Origin: Podospora bellae-mahoneyi
Taxonomy: Eukaryota; Ascomycota; Sordariomycetes; Sordariales; Podosporaceae
Assembly (NCBI RefSeq): GCF_035222275.1
Contig: NC_085886.1
Location: 3,348,001-3,412,000, forward strand
Reading direction: 5' to 3'
DNA length: 64,000 nucleotides
The position numbers and the translations under genes were made by a program. Positions 11,901 through 24,835 of the stretch are shown here, in pieces (positions within the stretch are counted from its first letter, which is position 1; each line of letters begins with the position of its first letter). Under the pieces are notes generated by a model. That model was not told where the DNA came from, searched no databases, and saw only the letters and a program-made list of their open reading frames with translations.

Positions 11901-14900
11901 GTAGCGGAAGATGTTGGGAATAAGGGTTTCCTCGTCGTGAGACATGCCGGCACGGTAATGAGTGACCCCGACATCGGTCTGCTTGGACCATCGCTTATCG
12001 CTCGTTGGGATCAGGATGTGAGACCCAGAGATCATACCCAGACCACCAAGCTCTTTGGGGGTATAAAATACAGCAGGCGGGAACCGCGACGGCATCTTTG
12101 AGTTGAGGCCAATCTTGACTCGGGTTTGGATCTTAGTCTCACACTTGACAATTGTGTCAAGTAGATTGACAGTCGAAACAGCAGCCTCGCGGTAGTACGT
12201 GAAGAGAGCGATCAAGGCAGTGTTCCACTTGTTGGCAATTTTGGTGAACGTGGTTGAGCCCGAGGACATGAGGATTTGGCGAATGCGGTTGTTGAACTTC
12301 TGAATGTCCTCCTCGGTAACTTGCAAAAAGGCGTGGGCGGTGCGCTCCTTGGTGGCGTTGTTCACCAGTGACCAAACGCTGTCCTTGACGGGAAACTCGT
12401 CATTCTGATTGCGAATCTTGGGCAAAATGCGCACCTCGAAGCCGCACATTGAGAACAGGAGGTTTGGATTGTCCTTGCTGTAGACACTTGCAAATGTGTC
12501 TTCCCACTCGATGGTCGTGACGGATCTTGGTAGTCGATTCTTCAGATCCCAAAAGACAGCCCTGCCGAGGTTGACATCGTGTCTCATCAAGCGCATGCGA
12601 GAATCTCTCGGCCAGCATTTCTTGCTCTTGTACCCGATGACATTCTCAAAATTTGGATCCGGTTGTTCGGTAAGAAACCGCTGGATGAGGTCGCGCGATT
12701 CGTCAGCCGTGAAGCGGAGAAAGACCCAAATTTTGTCAATGTATCTGGTGTACAGTCTAATGGGGTGTCTCGTCTCCGTGTCGCGATCCTGGAACTGGAG
12801 GAAATCGTTGGGGCTTTGAGGCGGGCCAGCAATCTCGCTGGCGCGCTGAGGTCCCAGGAGTAGAAGGTCGAGAATCAGCCCATAATACTGGAAAACAAAC
12901 GCCGAAAACTGAAGGCCACGAATCATGCCGTAACTATTGACATGGCTCATGTCTTTGTAGGTCAGTGTGACGTTGTTCTTGGCTGTAATGTAGTCGGCCA
13001 AATTGTGGTCCATGATGAGGCGAAGTAGCGAATTGAGCAACGTGAGCTCGATCTTCTCGTACACCTTGGACAAGGAGGTCTCGATCATGACGTTGCACTC
13101 CCCATTTGCGGTTTCCCAGACTTGGTCGAGATTGTTGATACCTTGAGCCCACTTGTACACGAGGAGAGGAGGGACCTCAGAGTCCGATGGCTTGATCCAA
13201 GCAGGAAAGAGGTGACGCTGGTCGGCTTGATACCAGAGATACTGATCCAGGTAGGCATCGCTGATCTTCTCAATGGGCTCAATGTCGTACACAGGGTTGA
13301 TGGTGCTATAATTGTCGTTCATATCAATGCCCACCTCCTTGAAGGCCCGCTGCGTCAAGAGGAAGCGCTTGATCCGCTCGAGAGTAGTTCCCGGGCTGTC
13401 GTATGCCTGTTCAATAAGGGCCAGCTCTTCTCTTTGGCTCTGGTTAAGTCTCCCCTTGGTGGAGTAGGCTTCGCGGAGACGCTCGAGGGCCAAGATGAGG
13501 ATCTTGGTATCATGCTTGTAGGAAACACTCGGGAAAGGAATAGGGGAGAACTTGCGGGACTCGAGCCAATGCACAGTGGTCGTATAGATGGCCACGGCCT
13601 CCTCGGAGGATACATACGGTCCATCTTTCATATGGTTGTGTTGCCTTTCCTGCTCAGCCTTGAGCCAGAGACGGGTAAGGCGGCCGACGTTCTTCTTGGC
13701 GACGGTCTTGTCGACGGTGGCACCCCTTCTGATGCGCTCTCTGTTGTAGTGAGCAACCGAGACCCACCAATCAGCCTTGGACTTGACATATCTGAGGATG
13801 ATGTTCTCAATAGCAGCAGGCAATCCTGGGACCTTCCACGGAATATTGCTCTTCCAGCACCTCCAGGCCTCAGAGAGATGCTGCAACACGGTGTTGACCT
13901 TGTTTTGTTTGATACCCTCGGGCATCATATCCATCAGGTCCGCCATGACCGAAGCCCGAAGCTCGAGATCGAAATGTGACTCGACACGCTGCTTCGTGAC
14001 GGTCTTGGCAACGCCTTTGCTGTGGCGGCCTTCAAACTGACGAGACAACAAATTTCCAAGCCAGCGCTCCAGCAAGGGGATAATACCGCGCATGAAAAAC
14101 AGCCAGACTCTCCAGGCAGGAGCCCAGAAACCGCAGCCAGGGCCTTTGCCAACAGGGCCCGCGTTAAACCGGTAGTAGATCAAGTGCTTCAAATCCTTGC
14201 AAGAGCGAATCTGGTGCATGAGCTTGTACTTGTATCGATACATTCCCGTCAGCTGTCCCACATGGTTGAACGCATAGAGGATACCATCGGCGAGCTGAAA
14301 TGCGTCAATGTTACCCAGCCGGTATTGCACTTGGGCATCGACAATGAGCTTGGTGAGCCGCAAGATCTCTCGCATTAGATGAAAGGCGTTTCCAAATCTC
14401 GACTTTTTGCGCTCCTTGGTGGTGAGAGTCTTGACGGGCTTCAGGTTAAAATTGTAATCAAGATGGAGATAGGTAAGGTTCTTGCGATGAATCAACAAGT
14501 TGAGCATGTTGAAACCTTGGCGACAGACTTGAAGACCTGCCTCTACCCAGTCGATGGTTGTCTGCTGGAAGAACTTGGTCTGCTTCAAGGACCTGAGCAA
14601 GCTTTGCTTTTGCAACGACTTGGGCTTCTTCTTGTGAAGCTCGTTGAGGACATACGTCTTCAAAAGCTTCTGGTATGAGACGCGAACCTTCACAGGCTGC
14701 TTTGGTGGACAGTGTTCGAGGTACCAGTGCTTGATCAGAGGAACATCTTGAGCCCGGACCATACGCCCAGAGCGACGGTCAAATGGAAACGGTGCCCACC
14801 ACAGTTCTATCGCAGATGCCGTGTCGTCTGTATAAAGCTCCTCGTCGGCCATGAACGGCTCAACACCCACGGGAAGCTCGAACTCCTCCTCTTCTGGCTC

Positions 14901-16118
14901 CTCGTTGCTGCCCTGGCCAAAAAGTTCGTCTTCATGACTGATGGTGAGGTTCTTCGGCGCCACGGCCCGAGATGAGATGGGGTTGATGCTGGTGTCGAAG
15001 TAGAATGCAGGGAGATTGTGATCCTCTGTTCGGGTATACACTACCTGAGGATGCGAATGCCAGGAAAGGTGGACGCTGCGCGGGAGAGCATTGTAAAGAT
15101 AGGGATAGGACACTCGACATTCAGTTCGGATAGGGTTTCTGAAAATGATGCGGTCCATGGCGTTGAACTCGCCGAAATCCTCGTCATTGGGGTCGATATC
15201 TTTGTAAAGTGGCTCAAAGCGAGGACCGCCAGGCAGCGCAACATTCAAGGCTTTGGCCGTGAGAAAGCTCTTGAGCTCGAAGAGATAAAAGTAATTCTGA
15301 TCAACAACCTCAGATACTAAAGGACGACTGAGCCGATATAAGCTCGCCATTTGTGGCAGTGTGAGGTTCCATGTCTTGTAGCTTGGGCCATTGACATGTG
15401 TCGTGTCCAGGAGAGGTTGATGGTCATAAAACCATTCGTACACAGCAGCCTCTTCGTCTTCGTCGAGCTCCATCTGGATCGGCTCCAGCGGTTCGACATC
15501 CTCGATGTTCTCGGACCAAGAAAGGGGTGGCTCTTCGTCGTCAAACGGAGGGAACCGCATCCGTTTAAACAGTCTTCGATCGCTCTTCTCCTTGCGCATG
15601 GTCGTCCACATAGTAGCCCACTGTGCAAAAAATACGGGTTCGATGACGCGTGGAATCTCATTGACGAGCGTCAGGCAACCATTGACATGGTAGAGCACCT
15701 TGACCTCCCTCGCTGATTCCCAAGGCATCGGCATGTTCTCGAGCAACTTCAAAACTGCATGAGGCATGAATTTCAACGCACCAAGATAGCTTCGCTTGTC
15801 ATTGGTGTACTTCTTCTGCGAGACATCGCCGATATCCTTCACAATCTTACGCAGGTGTTCCGGCGGCATATCGGCCTTTTGCGTCTCCACGAAGCCACCC
15901 TTCCGCTTCTCGCCAAACCGATTGCGCTGGTCCCGAAGCCATTCCTTCTTCTTTTGGGCAAACTTGGCAATCTGAGGGTTCGTGGGAGGCAGGTATCCGG
16001 GGGGAGGTGGTGCCGGAATAGCAGGCGGCGGAGGAAGTGAGGACGGCGGTCCGGGGGGCGGCGGCGGAGGGGGTGGAGGCGGAGGACCCCATCCGGGGGG
16101 AGGAGGAGGGAAAGACAT
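8946..16118 (-). CDS. PRP8: Pre-mRNA-splicing factor PRP8, U5 snRNP core
   Basis: Scaffold of the spliceosome active site, binding U5/U6 snRNA and both splice sites. Length is 2371 residues, in family range (yeast 2413, human 2335). Exons are 16118-11482 and 11424-8946. The 57 bp intron has GTGCGT donor, TACTAAC branch sequence and CAG acceptor, and lies in phase 2 inside GFEESMKFKKL. The first ~50 residues are almost pure proline with glycine, as in other fungal PRP8 N-termini. The PRO8NT, PROCN, RRM-like, U5- and U6-binding, reverse-transcriptase-like, endonuclease-like and RNase H-like regions follow in normal order with near-invariant segments such as [15 protein letters not shown]. The C-terminal JAB/MPN domain ends at the conserved DRQDNFA region. 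The gene is intact, with no intein insertion visible. It is divergent from NIP1, 912 bp between starts. Confidence 0.98.
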
Positions 16119-17030
16119 CTCTATACGGCCTCAGGAGGGATTCTTGGATGGAGGTTGAGAGGGAAGGATGAAGGTCGCCTTGTTGGCGTTCGTGGCCGTC
16201 GGTAACTTTGTCTATCGCAGTGGTCGAAGATTGTCCGCTGCTAAGGGAGATGGAGTATGGGTGTTTCTCTTATTATGACGTCCGCATTTCCAGGCAGGAG
16301 AGAGAAAGCGACAATCCCTCAGCGGCTCACGGCGATTAATGGCGTGATGTGAGGTTGGTTGTTTTGTTGGTGAAGCCAGAAATTGGCTGCCGCCTTGGTT
16401 TAGAAAATCTCGAACTGGAACAGCTCTTCGCGACGGCGAGAACAGCGCGCGAAAGTGCTGCTAGCGCGCCCGGGTCCCTGTCAGCCGTCCCGTCTGTGCC
16501 AAGCCCCCCGTTTGAAGCCACCGTTGCCCCGATAAATGCAGACCGTACAGGTACTGTCTGCGATGAATGCACGTGCGGGGTCAGCTGACCTGTCTCAGTG
16601 GCGGGCTGGATGGGCTTGACTCACAGGCCAGGGAGCCCCACAAGAACAATATTGGAGAGCTCTTTCACTTCTACGGCTTGCACGATTCCGGCCGACTTGC
16701 GCAAAAATCTCACGAGTGCCAATCCCCAGGTGTTGTCGTTTAGAACTGCTGCAGGTGCCAGTCATAAAAAGTAGGGAGGAGGCCGAAGAGCAGCTCCATT
16801 AGTTTCGAGTCTGTCATAGCGCTCCGCTCCAGGCGAAACAGCATTCGCTAGCCCCAAATTCGCCCCACCAGAAAATCACCATTCACCGAAAATTAATTAT
16901 CGAACCCCTCCAACCCGTCAGACTTTTGCTGTGCATCGCCGGCAACCCACGATCGCCCTTGCGCAAAGTTATTCTTGATCTCCGATCTCACCGCCCCCGA
17001 AGGATAACTTTTTGACGACTAACCGCAACC
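16119..17030. promoter_or_regulatory. Divergent promoter region of PRP8 and NIP1
   Basis: 912 bp between two divergent housekeeping start codons. The PRP8-proximal part has pyrimidine/purine tracts. No convincing TATA was found on either side, as is usual for housekeeping genes. No reading frame inside looks coding. Confidence 0.5.
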
Positions 17031-19739
17031 ATGTCTCGCTTCTTCCGCGGCGGTGACGACAGCTCGAGCGAGAGCAGCTCTGAGGAGGAGGAGCTGTACT
17101 CCACCTCCGAGGACGAGGAGGAGCAGGAGGAGCAGGAGGAGTCTTCTGAGGAGGAGGAGGAGGAGGAGGATGAGGAGTCCTCCAGCGACGATGAGACCGG
17201 TCCTGCCAAGAAGGGTCTGTCTCGCTTCTTGCTTGACCAAGCATCCTCCGACAGCGAAGAGAGCGAGGAGGAGGGGACAACAAAGGTCAAGAGCGCCAAG
17301 GACAAGAGACATGACGAACTCGAGGCGACCATCTCCCTTATTCAGAACGGCCAGAAGATCAATGACTGGGGCTCTATTGCGAATGGTTTGTGGTTGCTTG
17401 CCCATCTTGTCGCTCGTCTGCTAACATGTAGCCAGAATTCGACAAGCTCAACCGTCAAGTCGTCAAGCTCCAGGATGGCGGCAAGGCGCCGAAGAGCTAC
17501 ATCAAGTGCATTGCGGAGTTGGAGGACTTTATGAATGAGACCCTTGCCAAGCAGAAGGTCACCCCCAAGAAGATGAACGCCACCAACGCCCGTGGCCTCA
17601 ACGCCGTGAAGCAACGCGTCAAGAAGAACAACAAGGATTACCAGAGCCAGATCGATGCTTTCCGAAAAGACAGCGATGCCTTCATGGAATCCGATGACGA
17701 GGTCCCCCCCCCACCCAAACCATCCGCCGATAAGCTGCGTGTCAAGGAAACTTATATTCCCGAGGCGGCTGATGAGGATGAAGACAAGGGCTTTGCCCGG
17801 GTCGACAAGCGTGGAAAGGCCATGCCCTTCTCTCCAGAGAGCATCCTCAAGCATCTCCGCGCCATTCTGGAGTCAAGAGGCAGGAAGAACACCGATCGTA
17901 TCGAGCAAATCAAGATCATGGAGGAGCTCAGCAAGGTGGCCAACACCCCCTACCTCCAGATCAGAGTTCTCCAGGCTCTTGTATCTGCCCGGTATGATCT
18001 CGGTGCTGGTGCCGGAAATGTGATGCCCCTTGAGCACTGGAAGGCGGCTGAGAAGGAGCTGTCTGCCTTGCTCAAGATTCTCGAGACCGAGAAGGATCAC
18101 GTTGTGATTGAGAATGCTGAGGAGTGGGATGATGATGACAAGCAACCAACCCTTGCCGCTGGTGAGAGCTATATCAAGATCCCCGGCAGCATCGTGTCGT
18201 ATATCGAGCGTCTTGATGATGAGCTCACCCGCTCCCTTCAGGCCATCGACCCTCACACGTCTGAATACATTGAGCGGTTGACCGACGAGGGTTCTCTGTA
18301 CAACATTGTTCTGCAAGGTCTCCTGTACTACGAGACCATCCGCAAAGACGCCTCGCTCGAAGTTCCCCAGGAGAGTCTCAACAGAATCATGCAAAGACGC
18401 CTGGATCATGTGTACTTCAAGGTATGGACCTTTCAGGCCCCGTCCAGTGTAATGCCTATCTGCTAACGAAAAATAGCCAGCTCAAGTCATCAAAATCTTG
18501 GAAGAGAACGCCTGGAAGCAGGTCTCTGCGGGCGTCGACTCCGCCATCACGCCCCGTAATAAGTCGGAGGATGCCAGCCAACTCGTCAACGTCCTTTGCA
18601 ACTACCTTTTCGAGCACAGCGAAGGCATTATCCGTGCCCGCGCCATGCTCTGCCAGGTCTACTTCTTGGCGTTGCACGATGAGTACTACAAGGCCCGTGA
18701 CATGATGCTCACATCTCACTTGCAGGAGAGCATTTCCAACTTCGACATTGCCACCCAAATTCTCTACAACCGTACCCTTGTTCAAGTTGGTCTCTGCGCC
18801 TTCCGCAAGGGTCTCGTGTATGACGCCCAAAACACTCTCCAAGAGATTTGCGGCAGCGGGCGCCAAAAGGAGCTTCTTGCCCAGGGTGTCATGATTCAGC
18901 GCTTCAACCAAGTTTCTCCCGAGCAAGAGCGCCTTGAGAAACAACGGCAGCTACCCTTCCACATGCACATCAACCTTGAGCTCTTGGAGTGTGTGTACTT
19001 GACCTGCAGCATGCTTCTTGAGATCCCGCTGTTGGCTCAGACTGGTTCGTCTCCCGATATCAAGAAGCGCGTCATCAGCAAGACATATCGCCGTATGCTC
19101 GAGTATCATGAGCGCCAAATCTTTACTGGCCCTCCCGAGAACACCCGCGACCACGTCATGCAGGCGTCCAAGGCCCTCGCAGCTGGTGAGTGGAAGAAGG
19201 CTACGCACTTCATCCACAGCATCAAGATCTGGGAGCTCATGCCAAGCGCCGAGGACATCAAGACGATGCTCGCTAAGCAGATTCAGGAGGAGGGTCTGCG
19301 CACTTACCTGTTCACATATGCGCCCTTCTACGACACACTGGCCATCTCCACATTGAGCGCCATGTTTGAGCTCGACTCCAGGAAGGTGGCTGCCGTTATC
19401 AGCAAGATGATCAGCCACGAGGAGCTCGCGGCTGCCCTCGATCAGGTCACCGAGACCGTCATCTTCCGCAAGGGCGTGGAGCTCAGCCGTCTGCAGAGCT
19501 TGGCCCTGGCTCTCTCAGACAAGGCGAGCTCGCTCATCGAGACCAACGAGCGCACACTGGAGCAGCGGACACAAGGATCGGCCAATGCCTTCAGCAGGAA
19601 GGATGGTCAACGAGGTGGTCAGCGGGGCGGTGGACAACGGGGTGGCAGAGGCGGGGCGCGGACTGGAGGAAACGCTCAGCGACAGGCTGGTGGCACCCAG
19701 TTTACGGGTGGTGCTCTGGGTGCTGCGGTCCGCGGTTAA
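17031..19739 (+). CDS. NIP1: Eukaryotic translation initiation factor 3 subunit C
   Basis: Core subunit of eIF3, bringing eIF1, eIF5 and the 40S subunit together in the cytoplasm. 867 residues from exons 17031-17385, 17436-18421 and 18477-19739; introns of 50 and 55 bp are in phases 1 and 0. The first splice rejoins GSIAN and EFDKLNR, the family sequence. The N-terminus (about 9-60) is a Ser/Glu/Asp acidic tract encoded by GAG/GAC repeats, typical of NIP1. The middle holds the conserved eIF3c N-terminal domain ([30 protein letters not shown]). A PCI domain lies near residues 600-770 ([14 protein letters not shown] through [14 protein letters not shown]). The last ~60 residues are Gly/Arg/Gln-rich (RGG-like), suited to RNA contact. 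No defects were seen. Confidence 0.97.
17068..17190 (+). repeat. GAG-rich low-complexity tract in NIP1
   Basis: Imperfect GAG/GAC/TCC codon repeats coding the acidic Ser/Glu stretch of eIF3c. It is a likely site of length polymorphism. Confidence 0.7.
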
Positions 19740-20477
19740 GGTTGTCACGATGGGTATACATGGTTTTCGTTGCGCTATTGCATTGGGCTTGGCATGTTAC
19801 GTATCAAAAATGGTCTCGGGGTGCGTTTAGGTGTTGCACCACGTTTAGATCATAGGCAGGCAGTCAAGAATCGTGGGGCTTTTAATATTTGACTCAATGT
19901 CTTTTCTTGTGACTTGTTTACAATTGTATGGTGGTATTGTTTTTTAATGTTTGCTGGCATGGATGTCTCACTCAAAAACGATGTCGAGGACGGCAAAGCA
20001 ATAGGAAGTTGAGTAATTGGCTGATGCCTTGTCTGGAATTTACTAAGTAATCAGATACGGATTCATGACCTTAGTGTAGTCTTGCGAGGGTATAAAGGGC
20101 ACGCTGCTGTCTCCTCCTGAAATACCCTCACAACAGCATATTACCAACTACTACCGTAAAGGTACACGGGGTCTATTCAAAGCACCGAGAGCACAGAAAA
20201 TGATGAAATAGGGGTAGAGGCTTGGAGAAATCAGCAAGGCAAACAGAAGGTCACAATCAAGATGACACGGGCTTTTTGGGTGGCTACTTCAGTAGCACCT
20301 TCTTTTGATTCTTTCTTTCATCAACTGCAGTCGTGCCAAAGGCAATATGTGACAAACGCAAGAATATGGAGACCAGGCAATCCCACGCCGTTCCCCTCGT
20401 AGTTGTCAACGCCGCAGTCAAACCCAGATATGAACCAAGTCCAGCTCGAAAAATGCAACCACCGCTGTCCCAATAAC
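19740..20477. other. Convergent 3' intergenic region
   Basis: 738 bp between the stops of NIP1 and RPS14. It likely holds both 3' UTRs. No coding signal, RNA gene or repeat was recognised. Confidence 0.5.
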
Positions 20478-21180
<703 letters not shown>

Positions 21181-21502
21181 TTTGACTGGTGATCCGGAAA
21201 CTTGACCTGGGAATTTGCGGTTGTAGTTTCGAAGTGGACAATCCCCAGATATTCGGAATTTTTGGCAGGCAGTGGTGCGGTGAAGAGTCGCCGTGTGGAG
21301 TTTGGCGGTGTGGGAATGCAGAAAAGAGAGGTGCGGGGCCACAAATAATTTGCGAGTGGAAAGCCCTAAGTAACACCGTACCGACCGCCCCACCCAAGCT
21401 CCCAATTCGCCAACCCTTTTTCTCGCGACCACCGCTGAAAATTCTTTCTCGCTGCTTCTTTGCAACGCACGACAACCTTCGCCGACGTCGACAACCGGAA
21501 CA
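21181..21502. promoter_or_regulatory. Shared divergent promoter of RPS14 and RPL7
   Basis: Only 322 bp separate the two start codons. An AGCCCTAAG telobox-like core (21362-21370) lies near the middle, similar to AGCCCTAAT upstream of RPS19. Pyrimidine tracts (CTTTTTCTCGC, TTCTTTCTCGC) precede the RPL7 start. No clear TATA was seen. Confidence 0.6.
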
Positions 21503-23040
21503 ATGGCCGCTACGTATGCCTCACCCCCGATGTTTTCCTTCAGCCCTTGAATGGTATCGTCGTGTATCGCTCGACGAGATTCTGCAGATTGGCGTGGTCT
21601 TCTCACTGGACGCTTTTCTCGACTCTGCCCTCGCAGACCGGGCATCGCTCCAGCTCGATCCCTCCCATGGTTCTCCCTCTTTCTTGCAAGCCTGGTGGTG
21701 TGTGGCCTGCGGACTGAGAGACGTCTCATGGGGTGTTGGGGATGAAGACTTGTCTCCTCCCTTAAAAACATTTGCCGTTTGGTGATGTGGTCCAAGCAAG
21801 CCTCAATGAGGCCTGTCAGGACCATAACCCTGCGCTCGCAAGCTCATATTTGGACTTCAGTTCAGATTGTCGACAGATGGGGTTCTCTACACTGTGTACG
21901 GCTTGCAATGGTCACTTCACACTCGAGCTCGCCCATCGACTGACATAAAACATCGAGTCAGCCACGAGAGAATGCCGCACTGAGGCAGCAGTTCTCCAAC
22001 GGCGCTCTACCGCATACCTCGTGTATGTCCGGACCTCGTACTGATCTGTTGACTTTAGTTCCGTCCCCACCCAGAACGACATTCTCGTTCCCGAGACTCT
22101 CCTGAAGAAGCGCAAGTCGCAGGAGAAGGCCCGCGCTGAGCGCGCTGCCGAGCTCGAGAAGGCCAAGGCTGTAAGTTTTTATCTCTTTGTTTTGAGTCTG
22201 GAGGGGCGATATGATGCACAACAAACCTAGCGACTAGATACGTCAATGCTGTTGCTAAATTAACCATCTTTCGGGTCTGATCGAACCAATGGATGATGAC
22301 GTTTGTACTTTGGAGGCACACGTCGTGGACATTGTGCTAACTCATCTCTACAGGCCCGCAAGGAGAAGCGTGGTGTCATCTTTAAGCGTGCCGAGAAGTA
22401 CGTTAAGGAGTACCGCGACACCGAGCGCGAGAAGATTCGCCTCCAGCGCGCTGCGAAGCAGGATGGTGCCTTCCACATCCCCGCTGAGGCCAAGTTGATC
22501 TTCATTGTCCGCATCAAGGGGTATGTTTCCACAGTGAAAATCATAGTCATCTCTGAGTCATTACTGACACGTCCACACAGTATCAACAAGATTGCCCCCA
22601 AGCCCCGCAAGATCCTTCAGCTTCTCCGTCTCCTCCAGATCAACAACGGTGTCTTCGTCCGCGTCACCAAGGCCACCGCTGAGATGATCAAGGTTGTCGA
22701 GCCGTGGGTTGCCTACGGTTACCCCAACCTCAAGAGCGTCAAGGAGCTCATCTACAAGCGCGGATATGGCAAGGTCAACGGCCAGCGCATTGCCCTCACC
22801 GACAACAGCATCGTCGAGGAGAACCTTGGCAAGTACGGCATCATCTGTATCGAGGATCTCATCCACGAGATCGTCACCGTCGGCCCCAACTTCAAGCAGG
22901 CTGCCAACTTTCTCTGGCCCTTCAAGCTTAGCAACCCCAACGGTGGCTTCCGTCCCCGCAAGTTCAAGCACTTCATCGAGGGTGGTGACCTTGGCAACCG
23001 TGAGGAGCACATCAACGCTCTCATCCGCCAGATGAACTAA
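21503..23040 (+). CDS. RPL7: 60S ribosomal protein L7 (uL30)
   Basis: Large-subunit protein, 249 residues. Exons are 21503-21513, 22059-22170, 22354-22520 and 22581-23040. The first exon codes only MAA plus two bases, followed by a long 545 bp intron; the others are 183 and 60 bp. Recognised segments include [20 protein letters not shown], the basic [17 protein letters not shown] region, the uL30 fold from [20 protein letters not shown], and the C-terminal [20 protein letters not shown]. The tiny first exon and long first intron are common in fungal ribosomal protein genes and allow intronic regulation. Intron 2 may hold a C/D snoRNA, as yeast RPL7 introns do (separate entry). Confidence 0.97.
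22205..22287 (+). ncRNA. Candidate C/D-box snoRNA in RPL7 intron 2
   Basis: Inside the 183 bp intron, ATGATGC (22211-22217, one base off the C-box consensus) and CTGA (22277-22280, D box) lie ~65 bp apart. Short complementary flanks (CGA and TCG) could close a stem. Just before the D box, TCTTTCG (22267-22273) is complementary to the near-universal CGAAAGA of large-subunit rRNA. In budding yeast the RPL7A and RPL7B introns host snR39 and snR59, which modify that rRNA neighbourhood. A second TGATGA is at 22294. The match is short and the C box imperfect, so this is only a candidate. Confidence 0.25.
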
Positions 23041-23378
23041 GTTGGGGGACTTTGATGGTTTTGCGGTTTTGTCTTTGGTCATGAGAATTGGCATGGGTGC
23101 ATGGCGTTAAATGGAAGCCGGGTTGGGTGGCTCCGGGGAATCAATACCACAACACGAAGTCGTTCTTGCACACCACTCTTCCCACAGTTGATGAAGTAGA
23201 TTGCCCCCTTACTGGCCAGGACGCAGCCCAATTCTATGAAGCTGTTGCTCAATGTGTTTCCGCCCCCTGATATGAAGTGATTTGAACAACGTCCAGGCAT
23301 TGATGTCTATTATTACATAGGTCTTCCCCAAATAAGTAGCCCTACATGCTTATCATTGCGCAATGCTCCCTGAGGTTA
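23041..23378. other. Convergent 3' intergenic region
   Basis: 338 bp between the stops of RPL7 and ISA2. No gene or recognisable element was seen. Confidence 0.5.
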
Positions 23379-24244
23379 TCATATCTTTATGTCAAAGCTT
23401 GTGCCACACCCACAACTACTTGTAGCGAGAGGATTGTCCACGATTTTAAACTGCGATCCAATAAGTTCCATCGTAAAGTCCACCTTACTCCCCTTTAAAA
23501 GCTCAAGAGAAGGAGTGTCAAGAATGATTTTTGGAGATGTCAAATCAGTTGGGGCACTCTCACCATCGGCTTCAAAGGTAAAGATAGTATCATCTTCTCC
23601 GATGGCGGATGTACTCTCCTCTGCTGCCCCGTCGATTGCCGAGGAGGAAGGCAGTGAAGGAGGAAGAGTGACCAGCCTCATCAGATATTGAAACCCATGA
23701 CAGCCACCGGACTCTACTTGAATACGAAGGGCGAGGTATGGGTTTGAGTCCTTGGCCATAATCTCGGATAGACGCTGTAAAATAGCTCGTCAGAGAGAGC
23801 TCAACGAGCCGGACTTGAATAGCAGGGACGAACCTTGGCTGCACGCGGAGTGATCTCCAACATCATTTCCTGGCCATCATCGTCCGTTTGGGGATTGAAG
23901 AGTGCACGGGTGGTACCGCTTAGGGGAGCGGTGGTGGCGCCAGACCGCGGCATCGTGGTTGTGAAGCTCCGTCTTGTGAGATTACCTCGGGGAGAGCAAG
24001 GACGCCATGATGATCTAGGACTCCTGGCGGCAATTTGGCTGGGGCCCGATTGGTGAGGTATTTGGCGAGTGCGTGCAGTAGACACAGAGTGATGCGCCCG
24101 AGTTGGCCCAGAGGCGCTCCGCACTGGCAGAGGGAGGAGAAGATCGAGGATGGAGGGTGAGGTCGCGATGGCCCGGCGGCGCATGCTGAGCTGGATAAAG
24201 AGACTCGCGGTGGCGGGAGGGTTGACACAGTGCAGTGGTGGCAT
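23379..24244 (-). CDS. ISA2: Mitochondrial iron-sulfur cluster assembly protein ISA2 (A-type carrier)
   Basis: A-type Fe-S carrier acting in the mitochondrial matrix with Isa1 and Iba57 to supply [4Fe-4S] clusters. 268 residues; exons are 24244-23834 and 23774-23379, with a 59 bp phase-0 intron joining TPRAAK and RLSEIMAKDSNPYL. The three cluster-binding Cys are Cys162 (ESGGCHGFQY) and Cys258/Cys260 in SSCGCG. Residues 1-~120 are Arg/Ser/Ala/Pro-rich with almost no acids, as expected of a long mitochondrial presequence plus linker. A ~40-residue acidic/Ser-rich insertion follows the first Cys segment, as seen in fungal Isa2 and absent from bacterial homologues. Choosing ISA2 over ISA1 rests on this insertion and the HGFQY motif. 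Confidence 0.9.
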
Positions 24245-24835
24245 TCTTAACTCCTTAAGACGGCTTTAGGAACAGTTGTATTCAGGGGATGGATGCTCAG
24301 CGCCGTTGACAAGGTGCTGTTAGGTAGGGTTGGTCTGTCGGTGAAATGCCGGTGCCGTTCTGCAAGCGATGGCGGGAGGTTTGCAAAATTTCCGGTGATG
24401 TCAGGGCCGAGACCCGGGAAGCTGCAAAGCGCTGACCAATCATGGTGGGGTGGTTTTGGTCTTAATTCACCAGCGCTTACAACCGGCGGCGACACCTGAG
24501 TTACACAACATCCACCCTGAAGTTGAATGCAATGAAAAGACTGAAGCAGGATCTCGTTGCTCTTGTTGATCTCATATGTGTCAAGTGATTCCAGTAATCC
24601 CAAAGATCTAGAATGCCCGAGTCTTCAAGTCTACGATATCCAGAACGCCTTCCCAGTCCCAAAATAATACCCTATAATACAGATAGTCAAGAATCGAAGA
24701 AAAGGGGGTTAAAACAAAAGAGAAAAAGAAGCCAATTTCTAGCCAAAGTCCATCACCGTCCTCCGCGGTACCAAGTAATCGACGGTCCGAAATCATAGAT
24801 CCGAATCGCACCCTTTGACACCTTCAGTGTTGCGT
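24245..24835. other. Intergenic region, ISA2 promoter side
   Basis: About 590 bp between the ISA2 start and the 3' end of the beta-trefoil-like gene. The short frames on both strands show no family features. Confidence 0.45.

Noticed and set aside
13122-13979. 285-codon open frame on the plus strand
   Set aside because: Also antisense to PRP8, with no domain or promoter.
17342-19418. Leu/Val-rich open frames on the minus strand
   Set aside because: They are mirror frames of the NIP1 coding exons, produced by its C-ending codons.
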